A model generated the notes under the pieces. It ran no database searches, was not told the origin of the DNA, and saw only the letters and a program-made list of their open reading frames with translations. 64,000 nt of DNA from Heliocidaris tuberculata (taxonomy: Eukaryota > Echinodermata > Echinoidea > Camarodonta > Echinometridae): NCBI GenBank assembly GCA_025618425.1, contig CM046833.1, positions 124,001 through 188,000 of the forward strand, read 5' to 3'. Both the position numbers and the translations under genes were made by a program. Positions 9,314-20,842 of the stretch are shown one piece after another; within the stretch, counting starts at the first letter, position 1, and each line of letters begins with the position of its first letter.

Positions 9314-11561
9314 ATGAATTCGTCTGTTCCTTTGAATCCCGTTACCCGTACCGGCCCCGCCATTGTGCAGGCTGACACGGCGGAAGTTAGTTTCACGGTT
9401 TCATCTCCGATGATACGCAGTACACTAACTACCGGGGGTACGGGCGTGAAATCGTCGTCTTGTTCAGGGATTATTTTCCCAGGCTTGTCGACGAAAGGTA
9501 AGTTAGGGACCCCTGCGATCAGTGGGTCTCGGACAGGGACAAGCACCTCGTTGTTTGCTAGCCCGGCAGCGGCCGGGCTCAGCTTTACAACAACAGTCGG
9601 GACTCGCAGTCCCGGCGAGGGGGTCGTCGGATTACCGACCACTGGCCCCCGATCTCAGGGCGTGAGTGTTGCCGGATTACCGGCCACTGGCACTCATGTC
9701 CGCTCAGGGGGAGCCGTCGGGGCACCGACCACTGGCTCCCACCTGAGCAAAGACGCTGGAGTTTCTCCTTCCAGTGTTCTATATACTCTTAGTGACTCGG
9801 CTAGCCCTGACTCAGCCCTAGTCACCACGGAGACGGCTACCCCCCGTTCTAAACGGGCCAAGCGTAGCCGTGGGAGATCATCCGAGCGCCCTGCCAAGCA
9901 CGGCCTCTTGGGTACGGCCGAGGTGCTGACTTCTTTGCCGGAGGGTTCTGCCCCCCCCCCCCCTTGCAAGAAGTCCAGAGGGCACCATTCGGCCAAGTCT
10001 CTCTCTAAGTCAAAGTCCAAGGTTGCCTCGGGTACACCTATGACTACGACTAGAAAGAAGTGCAAGGCCTCTTCCAAGACGCCAGACCCTTCTCCTTCGG
10101 CGGTCGATCAGGCATAACATCTTCGTTTTTTGAAGATAGTTGTGGAGAAGAGCGGGTGGTTACCCGCTACCTCCCAGCCGACCGTGGGTGGCACGGACCC
10201 CCCCCCCCCCCCCTCGGACACTGACCAGTCCGTGGACTTGGGTGATCCGAACCTTGACCCGGTTATACCCGGTTCCAGTTCGACGAGATCCGACCCCGAG
10301 TTACCGGTTTCTGGTCTCGGTTTGTCGGTATCCGGCCCCGGTTTGCCGATATCCGGTCCTAATTTACAGGTTCCAGGCTGTCAAAAGCCTCTTGCTCATG
10401 ACAGATCAATACTATCCGGTCATGACTGGCCCCTTGAGGGTCATGCTTGATCCCGGCAGGCCCAGAGCCGCCCGGCCAGAGCTGCTCCTACTCCGGCGGC
10501 GCTTGGCGCCCCTCCCGGTGAGGAGACTTAAGGCTCGTGGATGCATCCGCCCCCCTGGGGCCAGGTTTCCCACATAGCCGACCCTGATGTTGACTCTGAT
10601 TCCGAGTCACAAGCCAGTGTGGTCCCCCAACCCCCTCGTGGTTTGGCAGCTGACGCGCAGGCTCTTTTGGAGAGATACTTACCTGAGACTTTCCCGCCGC
10701 CCCAGCCGGACTCGGCTCAGGCTTCTCTTCTCTTCAGGCAAAGGGCCCCTTCATCGGGGATACCCCTTACTGACGATTTCAAGACTGCCTATGAGAGCAT
10801 AGCTGAACAGTCGTCGCTGCCTGAGGCTTCAATTGGTAGGAAGCGTCCCTTTGCCAAAAAATACGCTTTCCGACCCCAAGATTCAGTTGCTTTTTCCAAC
10901 CGAAGAAATTCTCGCCTGACATCGGGCATGTCGGGGCGAGACTTGGCGTGAACTTCCAGAGTAGGAGTTACACAGCCAAGGATAGGCAGGCACGTGACTT
11001 TGAGACCCATGCCAGATCTGGCCTGCGGCTCACGGCCTACCTGGGCTTTTTAATCAGCCTCAGCGTCAGGTCTCGGGAACTTCAGGTTTCCGAGTCTGAC
11101 GGCTTGGTTTTAGATGAGATCCTGCTTGTTTTGACAGGATCTCTGTGGTCGCAGCTGACTGCTGCAGCCGTCCAGGCCACGAACTCTAGGAGAGAGATTG
11201 CTCCCTCGTCCTTAGGGGTTCTGGAGAGGGATATCCCCTCCCTCTTGGCGGGGATTCCCCAGTCGGGGGAGCATCTGTTTGGGGGTCAGTTCGCCGCTGT
11301 TCTTCAGCGCGAGATCGACTCCCGTAAGCAGGCGGCTGAATTGTCGAGGCAATTTCGTCCACGTCAGCCAAGCTGAAGCTGAAGGCTAGGACGTCGGTGC
11401 CCCCCCTCCCACGCCATCAGCGGGTGAGCGCGGCTCCACCTCGCGTGGCGTTACCTACCGGTCAGCAGCCCAAGTCTGCTCGAGGTAGGGACTCTCCCAG
11501 AGGTAAGGGGAGTAATAGGGCACGCGGCAAGGCTCCGGCCAAGCCCAAGCAGGCCTTTTGA
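9314..11561 (+). pseudogene. DIRS gag-like region, broken
   Basis: An ATG at 9314 opens a frame to a TAA at 10115-10117. It encodes a Ser/Thr/Pro/Gly-rich protein with a basic patch (SKRAKRSRGRSSERPAKH). The same frame continues after that stop, meets a TGA at 10448-10450 and a further stop near 10530, then runs 10541-10951. Coding potential then shifts frame at about 10945 (10948-11376) and again near 11370, ending at the TGA 11559-11561 after a basic tail. Proteins at this position in DIRS elements are thought to be structural (Gag-like). Several lesions lie near C or G homopolymers, so sequencing error could explain some. Confidence 0.65.
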
Positions 11562-13502
11562 TGGTGCGCCCCGAGCAGTGGATCACCAGGTAGGCGGACG
11601 ACTATGGTATTTCCTTCCCGCTTGGGAAGCAATTCCCGAGGACGGCTTCGTTCTCTCAGTCGTGCAAGACGGCTTCTTCATAGAACTTACAGAGCCTGTC
11701 CCGCACGGCGCCATCCGTATCCGCCCACCAGTCCCGTCCACTCTTCATCAGCAGCATATCTCGGCCGAGATACGATTGCTGCTGGAGAAGGGCGCTATAG
11801 AGAAGGTGGGAGACCACCCACATCTGTGTCTCTCACCGATCTTTGTGGTCCCAAAACGCTCGGGGAAGCTGAGGATGATCCTCAATATGAAGGTCATCAA
11901 CACCTTTATCCCTCCGGAACACTTCCGGATGGAGACACTAGCGTCCATTCTGCCAGCAATCGAGCGGACAGATTTGGCGATTTCGCTAGATTTGAAGGAC
12001 GCATATTTCCATATCCCGATACATCCACGCTCGCGGGATCTATTGGGATTCGCCTTCCAAGGCGAAACTTTCAGGTTTCGTGCCCTACCATTCGGGCTGA
12101 GACCAGCTCCCCACGTCTTCACCCGGGTAGTGTCAGCTCTAGCCGCCTTCCTAAGGAATCGCGGTCTCCGACTCTTTGTCTACCTGGACGATTGGCTCCT
12201 GGTAGCACATTCAGAGCCTGTGCTCCGAGACCAGTTGCACCTCCTGCTCCAGACTACTCAGGTCAACCGGGAGTCAACCGGGAGAAGTCGGAGCTGTCTC
12301 CCACCCGTACCCCAGTGTACTTAGGTGCGGAGATAGACATCCCGAATCAGGTCGCCCGCCCCAGCCGCGACAGAATTCGGACGATTACGTCAGCTGCTCG
12401 GTCCTTGCGTCTTTCTCGCAAGGTACGGGCCAAGCGCTGGCTTCAATTTCTGGGCTACCTCGCAAGTCTAGTGGAGGTACTGCCAGACTGCAGACTTCTG
12501 ATGAGGCCCTTCCAGTGGCACCTTTTGAAGTTCTTTTCGCCGAGCGTAGACTCCCTCAGAGTATGGATTCCATTACCGAGGGAGATCAGACGTCTTCTCG
12601 CCCCCTGGGCAGACGAGACATTTCTTGCTCGAGGCAAGCCTCTCCGCACCCCTCTTCCGTCAGTGTCCATCTCGACGGATGCGTCTCTTCTGGGCTGGGG
12701 CGGCCATTGTGGGGACGAGATGATTTCGGGGGATTGGTCTCATCTGCACACTCTTCCCCATATCAATGTACTGGAAATGCTGGCGGCATTCATGTCGCTC
12801 CGCCATTTCAGGCGCACGATTGTGGGGCACTCCGTGCTTATCCTTATGGACAACACCACGGTTGCTGCCTACATCAATTGTCAGGGTGGAACTCGTTTAA
12901 TTTCCCTGAACTCTCGTACCGCCCAGTTATGGAGGTGGTGTCGGACAAACAACATTGTCCCGATAGCCTCTTACATTCCCGGACAAGAGAATCTTATAGC
13001 AGACGTTCTGTCCCGGGGCAAGTGTCTCCCATCCGAGTGGTCCCTCCATCAGGAGGTTTTCGATCTTCTCCGTGCTACTTGGGCGCCGCTAGAGATCGAT
13101 CTGTTTGCGACCACTCTCAACCACCGTCTTCCGAGGTACTGTTCTCGGGTACGGGACCCGGAGGCTTGGGCACTCGATGCCTTCGCTCTCCATTGGGGAC
13201 AATTTCGAGGGTTTGCTTTCCCTCCGTTTCCTTTGATCCCTCAGGTTCTGAGAAAGATCAAGGAGGATCGAGCGTGGGTCCTGTTAGTAGCCCCGCGCTG
13301 GCCGAGGAGACCTTGGTTTCCTCTACTCCTGTCCCTCCTGGCTGGACAGCCGTTTCCACTTCCATTGAGGCCGGACCTTGTGTCCCAGCCTCTGTCCGGG
13401 ATCCTTCATCATCAGCCCGAGGTCCTTCACTTGACCGCTTGGCCGTTATCGGGGGAGACGCTAGAGCTTTGGGACTCTCTGAGAGAGCCTCTCAGTTTAT
13501 AG
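11560..13502 (+). pseudogene. DIRS reverse transcriptase / RNase H / methyltransferase-like ORF with 11-bp duplication
   Basis: The frame starts without a clear ATG just after the gag stop and encodes an RT of the DIRS class. It shows LDLKDAYFHIP (motif A), FRALPFGLRPAPHVFTRV (motif B) and YLDDWLLV (motif C, codons 12181-12192). After 12283 the reading continues in another frame with VYLGAEID, then RNase H motifs (STDAS, MDNTTVAAYI, IADVLSRG), then DLFATTLNHRLPRYCS and FAFPPFPLI. By position and pattern the last two correspond to the Dam-like methyltransferase segment of DIRS1 relatives. The shift is caused by a perfect 11-bp tandem duplication (12262-12283); the arithmetic shows that this single event accounts for the frame change. 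The end overlaps the recombinase frame. Confidence 0.88.
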
Positions 13503-14485
13503 TCCAGAGTCGTAGAGATTCCACTAGATCTCTTTACAACTCCCGTCTGGAGGCCTTTTCAGTTTGGTGTGAAGACCTCGGGGTTTCACCCCGTGAGGCT
13601 TCTGTGGGCACTATCGCAGATTTTCTGATCTCCTTATTTGATAAGGGTAGATCTCTTTCCACTATCCGTGGATACCGCTCTGCCATTGCTGCCATTCATG
13701 TTGGCTTTCCGGACGGCTCGGGAGTTTCTAGCTCCCATTACCTGACTAAGTTGCTGAGATCGTTTTTCCTACAACGACCAGCAAATCCAAAGCTGTCTCC
13801 TGCTTGGAGCCTTCCTAAGGTTCTGGACGCGCTATCAAAGCCTCCTTTTGAACCGATGAGCAAGGCTTCTCTCCATCATGTGACTGTCAAGACCATTTTT
13901 CTTATCGCCATAGCTTCAGGGCAAAGAAGAAGCTCTCTTCATGCTCTTTGTACCTCTCCTGGTCATATCCGTTGGGAAAGGCAAGGTGTTCGCCTTATCC
14001 GCAAGCCCTCCTTTGTAGCCAAAAACCAGACGGCTTCCTCCGGATCGGTTGAGGTGTTTCTCAGCCCCCTGTCAGACTTCTCCTCAGTCAAGGAGGACAA
14101 AGTCTGGTGTCCGGTGAGGGCGCTAAAATGGTACTTAGACAGAACCAAAGATTGCTGCTCGGACGAGCAACTTTTTCTCATTACTCGCGAACCTTTCTCC
14201 CCTGCTTCTAGAGAATCCATCTCTAGGTGGATTGTCGAGGCCATCCAGGCCACTGGCCCAGAGGCCCTTCTCGCGGATAGCAAACCTAGAGCGCATGATA
14301 CCAGAAGCATTAGTACTTCTTGGGCGCTTTTTCAGGGCATTGCCCTAGAAGACATCTTGAGGGCCGCTTTTTGGCAGTCTCCTAACTCTTTCACTTCTTT
14401 TTATCTGAAGGACGTTCCTTCAGGAGAAGTGCAGTTTGCAACTTCGTCTTTGAGGGCGGCATCTTCTGCCGTTGACCCCCGTTAG
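13430..14485 (+). CDS. DIRS tyrosine recombinase
   Basis: This open frame overlaps the 3' end of the RT/RNase H frame and ends at the TAG 14483-14485. The N-terminal part (RRDSTRSLYNSRLEAFSVWC) is a core-binding domain. The catalytic part shows the first arginine in ASGQRRSSLHAL (about 13917-13950), the H-x-x-R pair in AHDTRSIS (about 14291-14314), and the late FWQSPNSFTSFYL with the expected nucleophilic tyrosine (about 14372-14405). The enzyme would integrate the circular DNA intermediate by strand exchange without target duplication. The frame reads through from 12515, but upstream of about 13430 it is only the shadow of the RT/RNase H frame. No inactivating change is visible in the catalytic domain. 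Confidence 0.85.
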   Translation, partial: LDRLAVIGGDARALGLSERASQFIVQSRRDSTRSLYNSRLEAFSVWCEDLGVSPREASVGTIADFLISLFDKGRSLSTIRGYRSAIAAIHVGFPDGSGVSSSHYLTKLLRSFFLQRPANPKLSPAWSLPKVLDALSKPPFEPMSKASLHHVTVKTIFLIAIASGQRRSSLHALCTSPGHIRWERQGVRLIRKPSFVAKNQTASSGSVEVFLSPLSDFSSVKEDKVWCPVRALKWYLDRTKDCCSDEQLFLITREPFSPASRESISRWIVEAIQATGPEALLADSKPRAHDTRSISTSWALFQGIALEDILRAAFWQSPNSFTSFYLKDVPSGEVQFATSSLRAASSAVDPR

Positions 14486-14533
14486 TATTCTTCCCTTGGG
14501 ACATGCCACCCCGGATTTTTATCCGTGCTAGTC

Positions 14534-14624
14534 TAGCAATAATAGGTAGATACATTAATTTATTGTAGTAAATCAGTAAAATCATACCTGATTTTGTTAT
14601 TTGCTAAATAAATTTATGTATCTA
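14534..14624. repeat. DIRS internal complementary region (ICR)
   Basis: Positions 14534-14572 are the exact reverse complement of the first 39 bases of the element, and 14573-14624 the exact reverse complement of the last 52 bases. The junction at 14572/14573 is the circle-junction template used in DIRS replication to restore complete termini. Confidence 0.93.
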
Positions 14625-14691
14625 TGTCCCTCCCTCCGTCCCCTCTCCTTGCCCAGCAACATGTCCTAAACGTTGTCTCTGGCAGCTCGTT

Positions 14692-14874
14692 AGAGGAAGA
14701 TGGCGGGCGTGCGCTCGCGCATGTAACTATGGGAAGGCGTCATACGGGGGTGGGGCGTGCGCGAATGTGACTTTTAGTTTCTCGGTGGTAGCGTAGTTTG
14801 GACCAAACTAGCAATAATAGGTAGATACATAAATTTATTTAGCAAATAACAAAATCAGGTATGATTTTACTGAT
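14692..14874. repeat. DIRS right inverted terminal repeat
   Basis: The part 14692-14845 is complementary to the left terminal repeat. The last roughly 30 bases are unique to the right end, a known asymmetry of DIRS termini. Confidence 0.88.
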
Positions 14875-15925
14875 TATGTTTAATCCATATATTGCCTCAC
14901 TCGAACCCCGTGCATGGGTTTATTTGGATGGAAAATGAAGCGTTACAAGAATAAAGGAATCAGTTGCTTGTAAACAAAATAGACGCCATTGCATTCACAG
15001 CTGCATACACCGCTGCACGTTCGGCGTTGAATGAGGGATAAATACCGTCCTTGCAATCATTCAGCGGGCTTTTCAATTTGAAAGTGTGGTTTCTTTGATT
15101 TTTCATTAACCCTCATCCTATATATTTACAAACAAAAGATTTCAGTAATCAGAATCTCTTTCATTCCCATTTTAGAATGGTGTGAAATATGGGCACGTTT
15201 GATTACACTAAATTCTTTATAATTTGATTTGAGAAATAACTGCACTGCACTTATGTTCATTCTTTATCGGACGTCGTCTGCTTGGACAGGATTGTTCCCT
15301 TTATTGACGTCATTGAAACATTGTTATTTTTTTGGCGAAGCGCTCGTATATCGCAGATGCTGGGAGGTAGTTTTATTTGTATTATTGTTTAATTACCTGA
15401 TATGTAGTTGACTTTAAACTGATACGATTGCTATCTGTTAACTTGCTAGTTTCTAGTGATAAATTATTTATATTTGTGATTTTCTTTGAATGTGTATTAT
15501 TTCTTGGTAGTTACTGCTTGGTACTGAAAGTTCTGTAGGCTTTTTTTTCTTGTTTACATTATTATGTTTAGCATACAATTATTGTGCCCCTACAATGTGA
15601 TCTGAGCAAAATAAGTTTAAAAAGCAATGTAAAACTTTTTGATTCTAAAACCTTTACAGTAATTTTTGTAAGGAAATTTCTTTAAAAAGTCTTTGTGTGC
15701 CATGGCATTAGGTTCATTCGGGAGTGCATAGGTGCAAATTTTGTGTGAATGGTGGTAAAGCTTTTTCCATGCCTGGGCTGTATCTCAAATTGACTCTAAA
15801 TTGACTAAAATTATACCAGGGGCGGGCAGCAATGAACGATTTAGAATTCCACATTTGGCCTTAGACTTCAGCCACAGCCTCAGATTGCCCAACTCTGCTA
15901 ATTAATGTGTCATTCAAAATTGCAG
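14875..15925 (+). other. Intron sequence, no gene seen
   Basis: AT-rich sequence. Short open frames such as 15229-15411 show no recognisable domain. The missing middle exons of the SAM-like pseudogene were looked for here and not found. Confidence 0.5.
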
Positions 15926-16088
15926 GTAGAGTGGATGAAATATCATCACCCAACACCAGATAATGTAGCCATGATAAAGGCCAGCTTCAAAGAAACATTC
16001 ACATCGAAGAGACGAAATTAAGAAAGATGGGCTGACCATAACAGATGTGCTGGCCAGATATCCAAGGTTCCAAGACATGCCAAGTTTG
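15926..16088 (+). pseudogene. SAM-like pseudogene exon 2, frameshifted
   Basis: After a TGCAG acceptor the frame reads EWMKYHHPTPDNVAMIKASF and then TFTSKRRN. It hits a TAA at 16018-16020; the family pattern resumes one base out of frame as DGLTITDVLARYPRFQDMP, ending at donor gtaagt (16089, phase 0). A single-base indel near 16018 explains the break. An alternative acceptor (gtag, ending 15929) would match the phase-1 donor of exon 1. Confidence 0.65.
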
Positions 16089-16104
16089 GTAAGTTGATCA
16101 AATA

Positions 16105-16330
16105 GTTTTTGTCGAGCCCCATCGAGGTGGAGCGAGACTAAGAGATCCACATGTCGTCCGTCCGTCCGTAACGATTGCGAAAACTTCACAGCAAATGGTT
16201 CGATATTGACCAAATTGGGTTGGTGGATTGAGCATGGGGACCGCCATTATATTTGGGGTCAAAGGTCACATAAGTAGGTCAAAGCTCAAGATGAGGTCAA
16301 ATATTAAAAAAATTACCTGCAAGTTTCTAC
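16105..16330. repeat. Probable interspersed repeat with GTCCGTCCGT and AGGTCA half-sites
   Basis: The segment holds (GTCC)n-type repetition near 16156-16170 and several spaced copies of AGGTCA/GGTCAAAGGTCA near 16257-16300. It resembles dispersed invertebrate repeats. The identity is not certain. Confidence 0.35.
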
Positions 16331-16952
16331 TTAGAATGATTGTGTGCAAACAGGGCAAGACACATTATGGCTATCGCCTTGTTTAAACTATGTGTTAACA
16401 AAATTATGAGGGACATAGGGCTGATGAATGATAATGTGGGTATATGGGCACTTCCATATGGTAATGGCATTACATTTGAGTAAAAATTTTAATTTCTTCC
16501 TGCTTTAATAACTACTAAACATCTTTCTTGACCAATACTTTGCATCCATACCAGTACAAATTGGTAGGACCTATCAGAATATTTCCTCGGTTTGTTATTA
16601 TTGTACAATATGAAAATAAAGAGAGGTGTAACAGCATGACATCCACAGGACATTGCAATTTGCATTTAACTTTGAAATGCAAATGAATATTTGTGCCCCC
16701 ACGGTTGTAAAGCTGAAGCTAATAGCACCACCTGTTGCCCAGTCATGATTCAACTTTTACATATTAGGCGATTTAAAGATATACATATTTATAAACTCGG
16801 CTTGCAAATTATGCTGATGTAAACTTTGCTTATGGTTAGCAACAGCAAAAAATTCTCTGTTTTTTTTTTTTTTTTAAGAGCCTGAACCAATTGTAAAACT
16901 TGTACTGAATATCTTTTCCAGGTCCTTATTAATGTCCTCTTTTTCCTTTCAG
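16331..16952 (+). other. Intron, no gene seen
   Basis: AT-rich, with a T-run near 16860-16876. It ends with a good acceptor (tttcctttcag). Confidence 0.5.
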
Positions 16953-17100
16953 ATTGATCTGGAATTTCAGCTCTAGTTTGGCGAGAAATGTGATAATTTG
17001 ATCACATAGTGGAGAAACGAATACTTTCCACGCATCATGGCTGTGGGAAGAAACTACTCTACTGCAGACACCATTTTCAGGAAATTTGAACATGAAAATG
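16953..17100 (+). pseudogene. SAM-like pseudogene exon 3 with two stop codons
   Basis: The exon joins exon 2 in phase 0 and ends in phase 1 at donor gtaagg (17101). The reading IDLEFQL is interrupted by TAG at 16974-16976, then FGEKCDNLIT is interrupted by TAG at 17007-17009, then NEYFPRIMAVGRNYSTADTI continues. The splice sites are intact while the coding frame is not, which is typical of a gene that decayed in place rather than a processed copy. Confidence 0.7.
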
Positions 17101-17710
17101 GTAAGGTTTGCTATTTAAAATACAATGTTTGTACATGATCTTTTTTGACAATATGTTTTATCAGTATACATAAGTGTATTGAAGGCATTGTTTAACTCTC
17201 TCAGAACCATCCATTGTAAATCGTATTGATCTATTGACACATCCAAGTGCCTAGCATCATACATTCTGAAAGGAAAGATTATATGCATGATCACCAATTT
17301 TTGTATCTGTAGGAATCAATAAAAACTTCCATTTCATCATTGAAAGAAAAAATAAGACTTTATAGACACTTCTTAAATTTTGTCATCATGTGCCCTCAGA
17401 TACCTCCTAGCTAGTTTCATGCCCAGGTTTTTTCATGAAAATGTACGCTTGTTTTGCAGCATGCAGATAACATTCTTTTTATATCTTGGTAATTAAATTC
17501 AAAACTCTGTTTTGGTGTACCTTTATCTTAAAACACACACACACACAAAAAGACATCAGTAATTATTAGACAGCTTATTGTTAAACATGTCAGTGCTTTA
17601 AAGAAGTTGTAGTATGCACTCTCTGACACTTGCTAGCATACCCTCCCATTATGACCTACTTGCATGTTTAAACTCAGTTAGAAATTGATGGTATGTTCTG
17701 CATTATACAG
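17101..17710 (+). other. Intron, no gene seen
   Basis: AT-rich intron with a short (CA)n tract near 17533-17546. Confidence 0.5.
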
Positions 17711-17844
17711 CCGACCTGTGTGCCTTCCACATACTGAGCTACTTGCTTCATTCCTCTAATGCGTTCACCGGTCGGAAAGGTGGGAGGAAGACGTGTGCAG
17801 AATCCCGGGCTGCTGCTGTTGGGTACCTGTTCCAACATGAACCA
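17711..17844 (+). pseudogene. SAM-like pseudogene exon 4
   Basis: Phase 1 to phase 0 exon, open. It reads ADLCAFHILSYLL, then TGRKGGRKTCAESRAAA, then VGYLFQHEP before donor gtaagc (17845). The Leu-rich helix followed by a basic Gly/Lys stretch is the family pattern. No lesion in this exon. Confidence 0.7.
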
Positions 17845-18012
17845 GTAAGCAAATGGCACATATTCTTTAAATTATCTAATTTCCCCGAAATGTTATACAT
17901 GTGTGCTCTGAAGAAAACTTTACTCTCCTTTCATTTTACTCTGCTCCCCCCCCCCCCCCCCCCCCACAAAAGAAGGATTTTCAAGCATAACTCAATACTT
18001 ATGAATCTTATT

Positions 18013-20801
18013 GGCCGGAATTCACAAAGGAGGTTTAAATTTAAACCATGGATTATTTAAATTTTGTGGTATAAGTACGCTTGATTTAGCGCATGCACTT
18101 AGAAAGGTCCAATGATCCCTGGTAATGAACGCGTGTGCTTGGCAAAATGCGCTAATTTTACACTTGTTGCCATGGTTTCGACCATGGACTAACGCAGGTT
18201 TAAGCAAATTAATTTACCTAAACCTGCGTTAGTCCATGGTCGAAACCATGGCAACAAGCGTAAAATTAGCGCATTTTGCCATGCACACGCTTTCATTACC
18301 AGAAGAATTTGAAAACGTGAAACGTTTATACAAGAAAACTGTGAATAAGGCGCGTTCGGTCTATTTTAATAATCTTCATAAAAATTTGCGTGACTTAAAA
18401 ACGAAAGACCCCAAACAGTATTGGAATATTCTTAACGTGAAGAAAAAGGGGGGAAATTATTGTCCTGTCGATATTGATGAATTTAGAACTCATTTCCAGG
18501 AATTAAATGATACCAATAGATTACTTTCACAAAGATGTAATTTGTTAGGAAACCATAACAATGATTATTTGTTACATTTTGGGGAATTCGATCAACCTAT
18601 TTGTGAAGAAGAAGTTATTAATCAAATTACCAAATTGAAATGCAACAAAGCGTCTGGAGTCGATCTGATATTAAATGAGTGTTTGAAATGTAGTCCTAGG
18701 CAATTGATCAGTTTACTCACCAAGCTGTTTAATATTTGATTCAGGTATTATTCCAACAGATTGGACCCTTGGGCTTATATGTCCAATATACAAGAAAAAG
18801 GGGTCACCGAAAGACCCTAATAATTATAGAGGAATTACCTTGCTCAGCTGTATTGGTAAATTATTTACATCGATAGTTAATGAAAGATTAAACTACTTTT
18901 TAGATAATAATAATATAATTGGAGAGGAACAAGCAGGATATAGAGAAAATTATTCGACCAGTGACCATGTCTTTGTTTTACACTCTCTTTTAGATTTATA
19001 CCTATCTCAAAAGAAAAGAGTTTATTGTGCATTCATTGATTATAAGAAGGCCTTTGATTCTATAGATAGGACTTCATTGTGGTTTAAGCTTTCACAAAGT
19101 GGAATAAGTGGGAAACTCTTCAATATAATTAAAAGCATGTACGCAAATTTAAAATCTCGAGTTATTAAACATTCAGAGAAATCGGAATATTTTGATTGTA
19201 AAATTGGTGTAAGGCAGGGCGAAAACCTATCTCCATTACTTTTCTCGTTATACATTAATGATTTTGTATCTTTCGTGAGAGAAAAATATGATGGTATTGA
19301 TTTATTACCTACTAAAATTGACAATTCATTGCTCTCGGAAGGATATATACTTGAAACTTTTCTCAGTATTGTATGCAGATGATACCATCCTACTTGCGAA
19401 AAATGAGAATGAATTGCAAGCAGCTCTTGATGCTGTTAGCGTTTATTGTAACTTGTGGTCACTAGAGGTTAACATTAGTAAAACAAAAGTAGTTATTTTT
19501 TCGAGAGGAAAAGTTCGAAAATATGCGCAGTTTAAGTTTAATAATGACATAGTAGAAGTTGTAGAGGAATATACGTACTTGGGTGTGATATTTTCTTACA
19601 ATAATAAGTTTAAGAGAGCTATTAATAAACAATATAATCAAGCAAAAAGAGCAATGTACAGTTTGATTATAAAATCAAGGCAACTGAGGTTGCCGTTGGA
19701 TATTCAAGTTGAACTTTTCGACCGTCTTGTCGTGCCAATTCTTCTGTACGGAAGTGAAATTTGGGGACATGGAAATATTTCTCAGATAGAACTGTTGCAA
19801 ACCCAGTTCTGTAAACAGGTTTTACGACTACGGAAGAACACACACAATGGCATGGCTGTTGGAGAACTTGGAAGGATGGAAATGTCTTTAAATATTAAGG
19901 AACGAATGCTAAAGTTTTGGTTCCGAACTGTTAATGGTAAAGAGGCTAAATTAGCAAATACAGTTTGTAATATTTTGAAACTTTTACATGACAAAGCTAT
20001 TTATTCTTCCCCATGGTTATTATATATTGAACGTAGTCTCCACGAGATTGGTATGTCTAATATATTTTATGACAACAGAAATGTTTCTTATTCATGGTTT
20101 AGTTCAGCGATTAGATTGAGATTAAGAGACATTTATTCGCAAAATTGGAGAAGTAATATCCATGAAAGTACGTATTGCACTAATTATAGAATTTTTAAGA
20201 ACAATGTTGGTCTTGAAAACTACCTTATCAAATTACCTTTTTCAAATAGAGTTCATTTGTCGAAATTTCGTCTCGAATCATAAACTTCCTGTTGAAACTG
20301 GTAGATATGTTAATATTGCAAGAAAAGACAGAATTTGTACGTTGTGTAGGCAAAATAAGATTGGGGATGAATTTCATTATATTTTTGAATGCTCGGCAAC
20401 AGATGCTATGAGAAAGAGATTTGTAAAACCGTGCTTCCGAAACAGACCAAGTTCATTGAAAATGGAGCAATTGTTTAATTCTAAAGATATGAAGGTTTTA
20501 ACTAATCTAGCGAAATTCTGTCAGGGGATAATGTCCCTCCATGCTTAGATATTGTACAATATATAATATTCAAATATGTTTATACAATGTATATACTGAT
20601 AGGTGCACCTACTACATTTTGGGTTGTTTTGTTGTAGTTTAGCTTTGTTTCATTGCTTCTTACCTTTTATTTAATTAATTTTATACATGTACATTGTTTG
20701 TTATAGCCAGGCAATATTCTAGTTTCCATTACACCCACGTTACGGAATAAGTGTCTGTGCAAATCAGTGCATAATATTGTACGCTTGTTGTAGTTGTGTG
20801 T

Positions 20802-20842
<41 letters not shown>

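Larger units (their letters stand above)
8696..14874 (+). mobile_element. DIRS-type tyrosine-recombinase retrotransposon, full length (6,179 bp)
   Basis: The element has the whole DIRS layout: inverted terminal repeats (8696-8850 and 14692-14874), a gag-like region, RT/RNase H, a Dam-methyltransferase-like segment, a tyrosine recombinase, and an internal complementary region (14534-14624). Both ends can be set to the base, because the internal region consists of the exact complement of the left 39 bases joined to the exact complement of the right 52 bases. As expected for integration by tyrosine recombinase, there is no obvious target duplication. The gag-like region has stops and frameshifts and the RT carries an 11-bp duplication, so this copy is probably not autonomous, although the recombinase frame is open. 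Base composition is clearly GC-richer than the AT-rich flanks. Confidence 0.92.

Noticed and set aside
12515..13429. N-terminal 300 residues of the frame leading into the DIRS recombinase
   Set aside because: This is the shadow frame of RT/RNase H, which shows all the conserved motifs in the other frame.
18236..18302. Start of the LINE protein at the ATG in 18236
   Set aside because: The first codons lie in the foldback arm; the LINE begins at about 18303, so this start is fortuitous.
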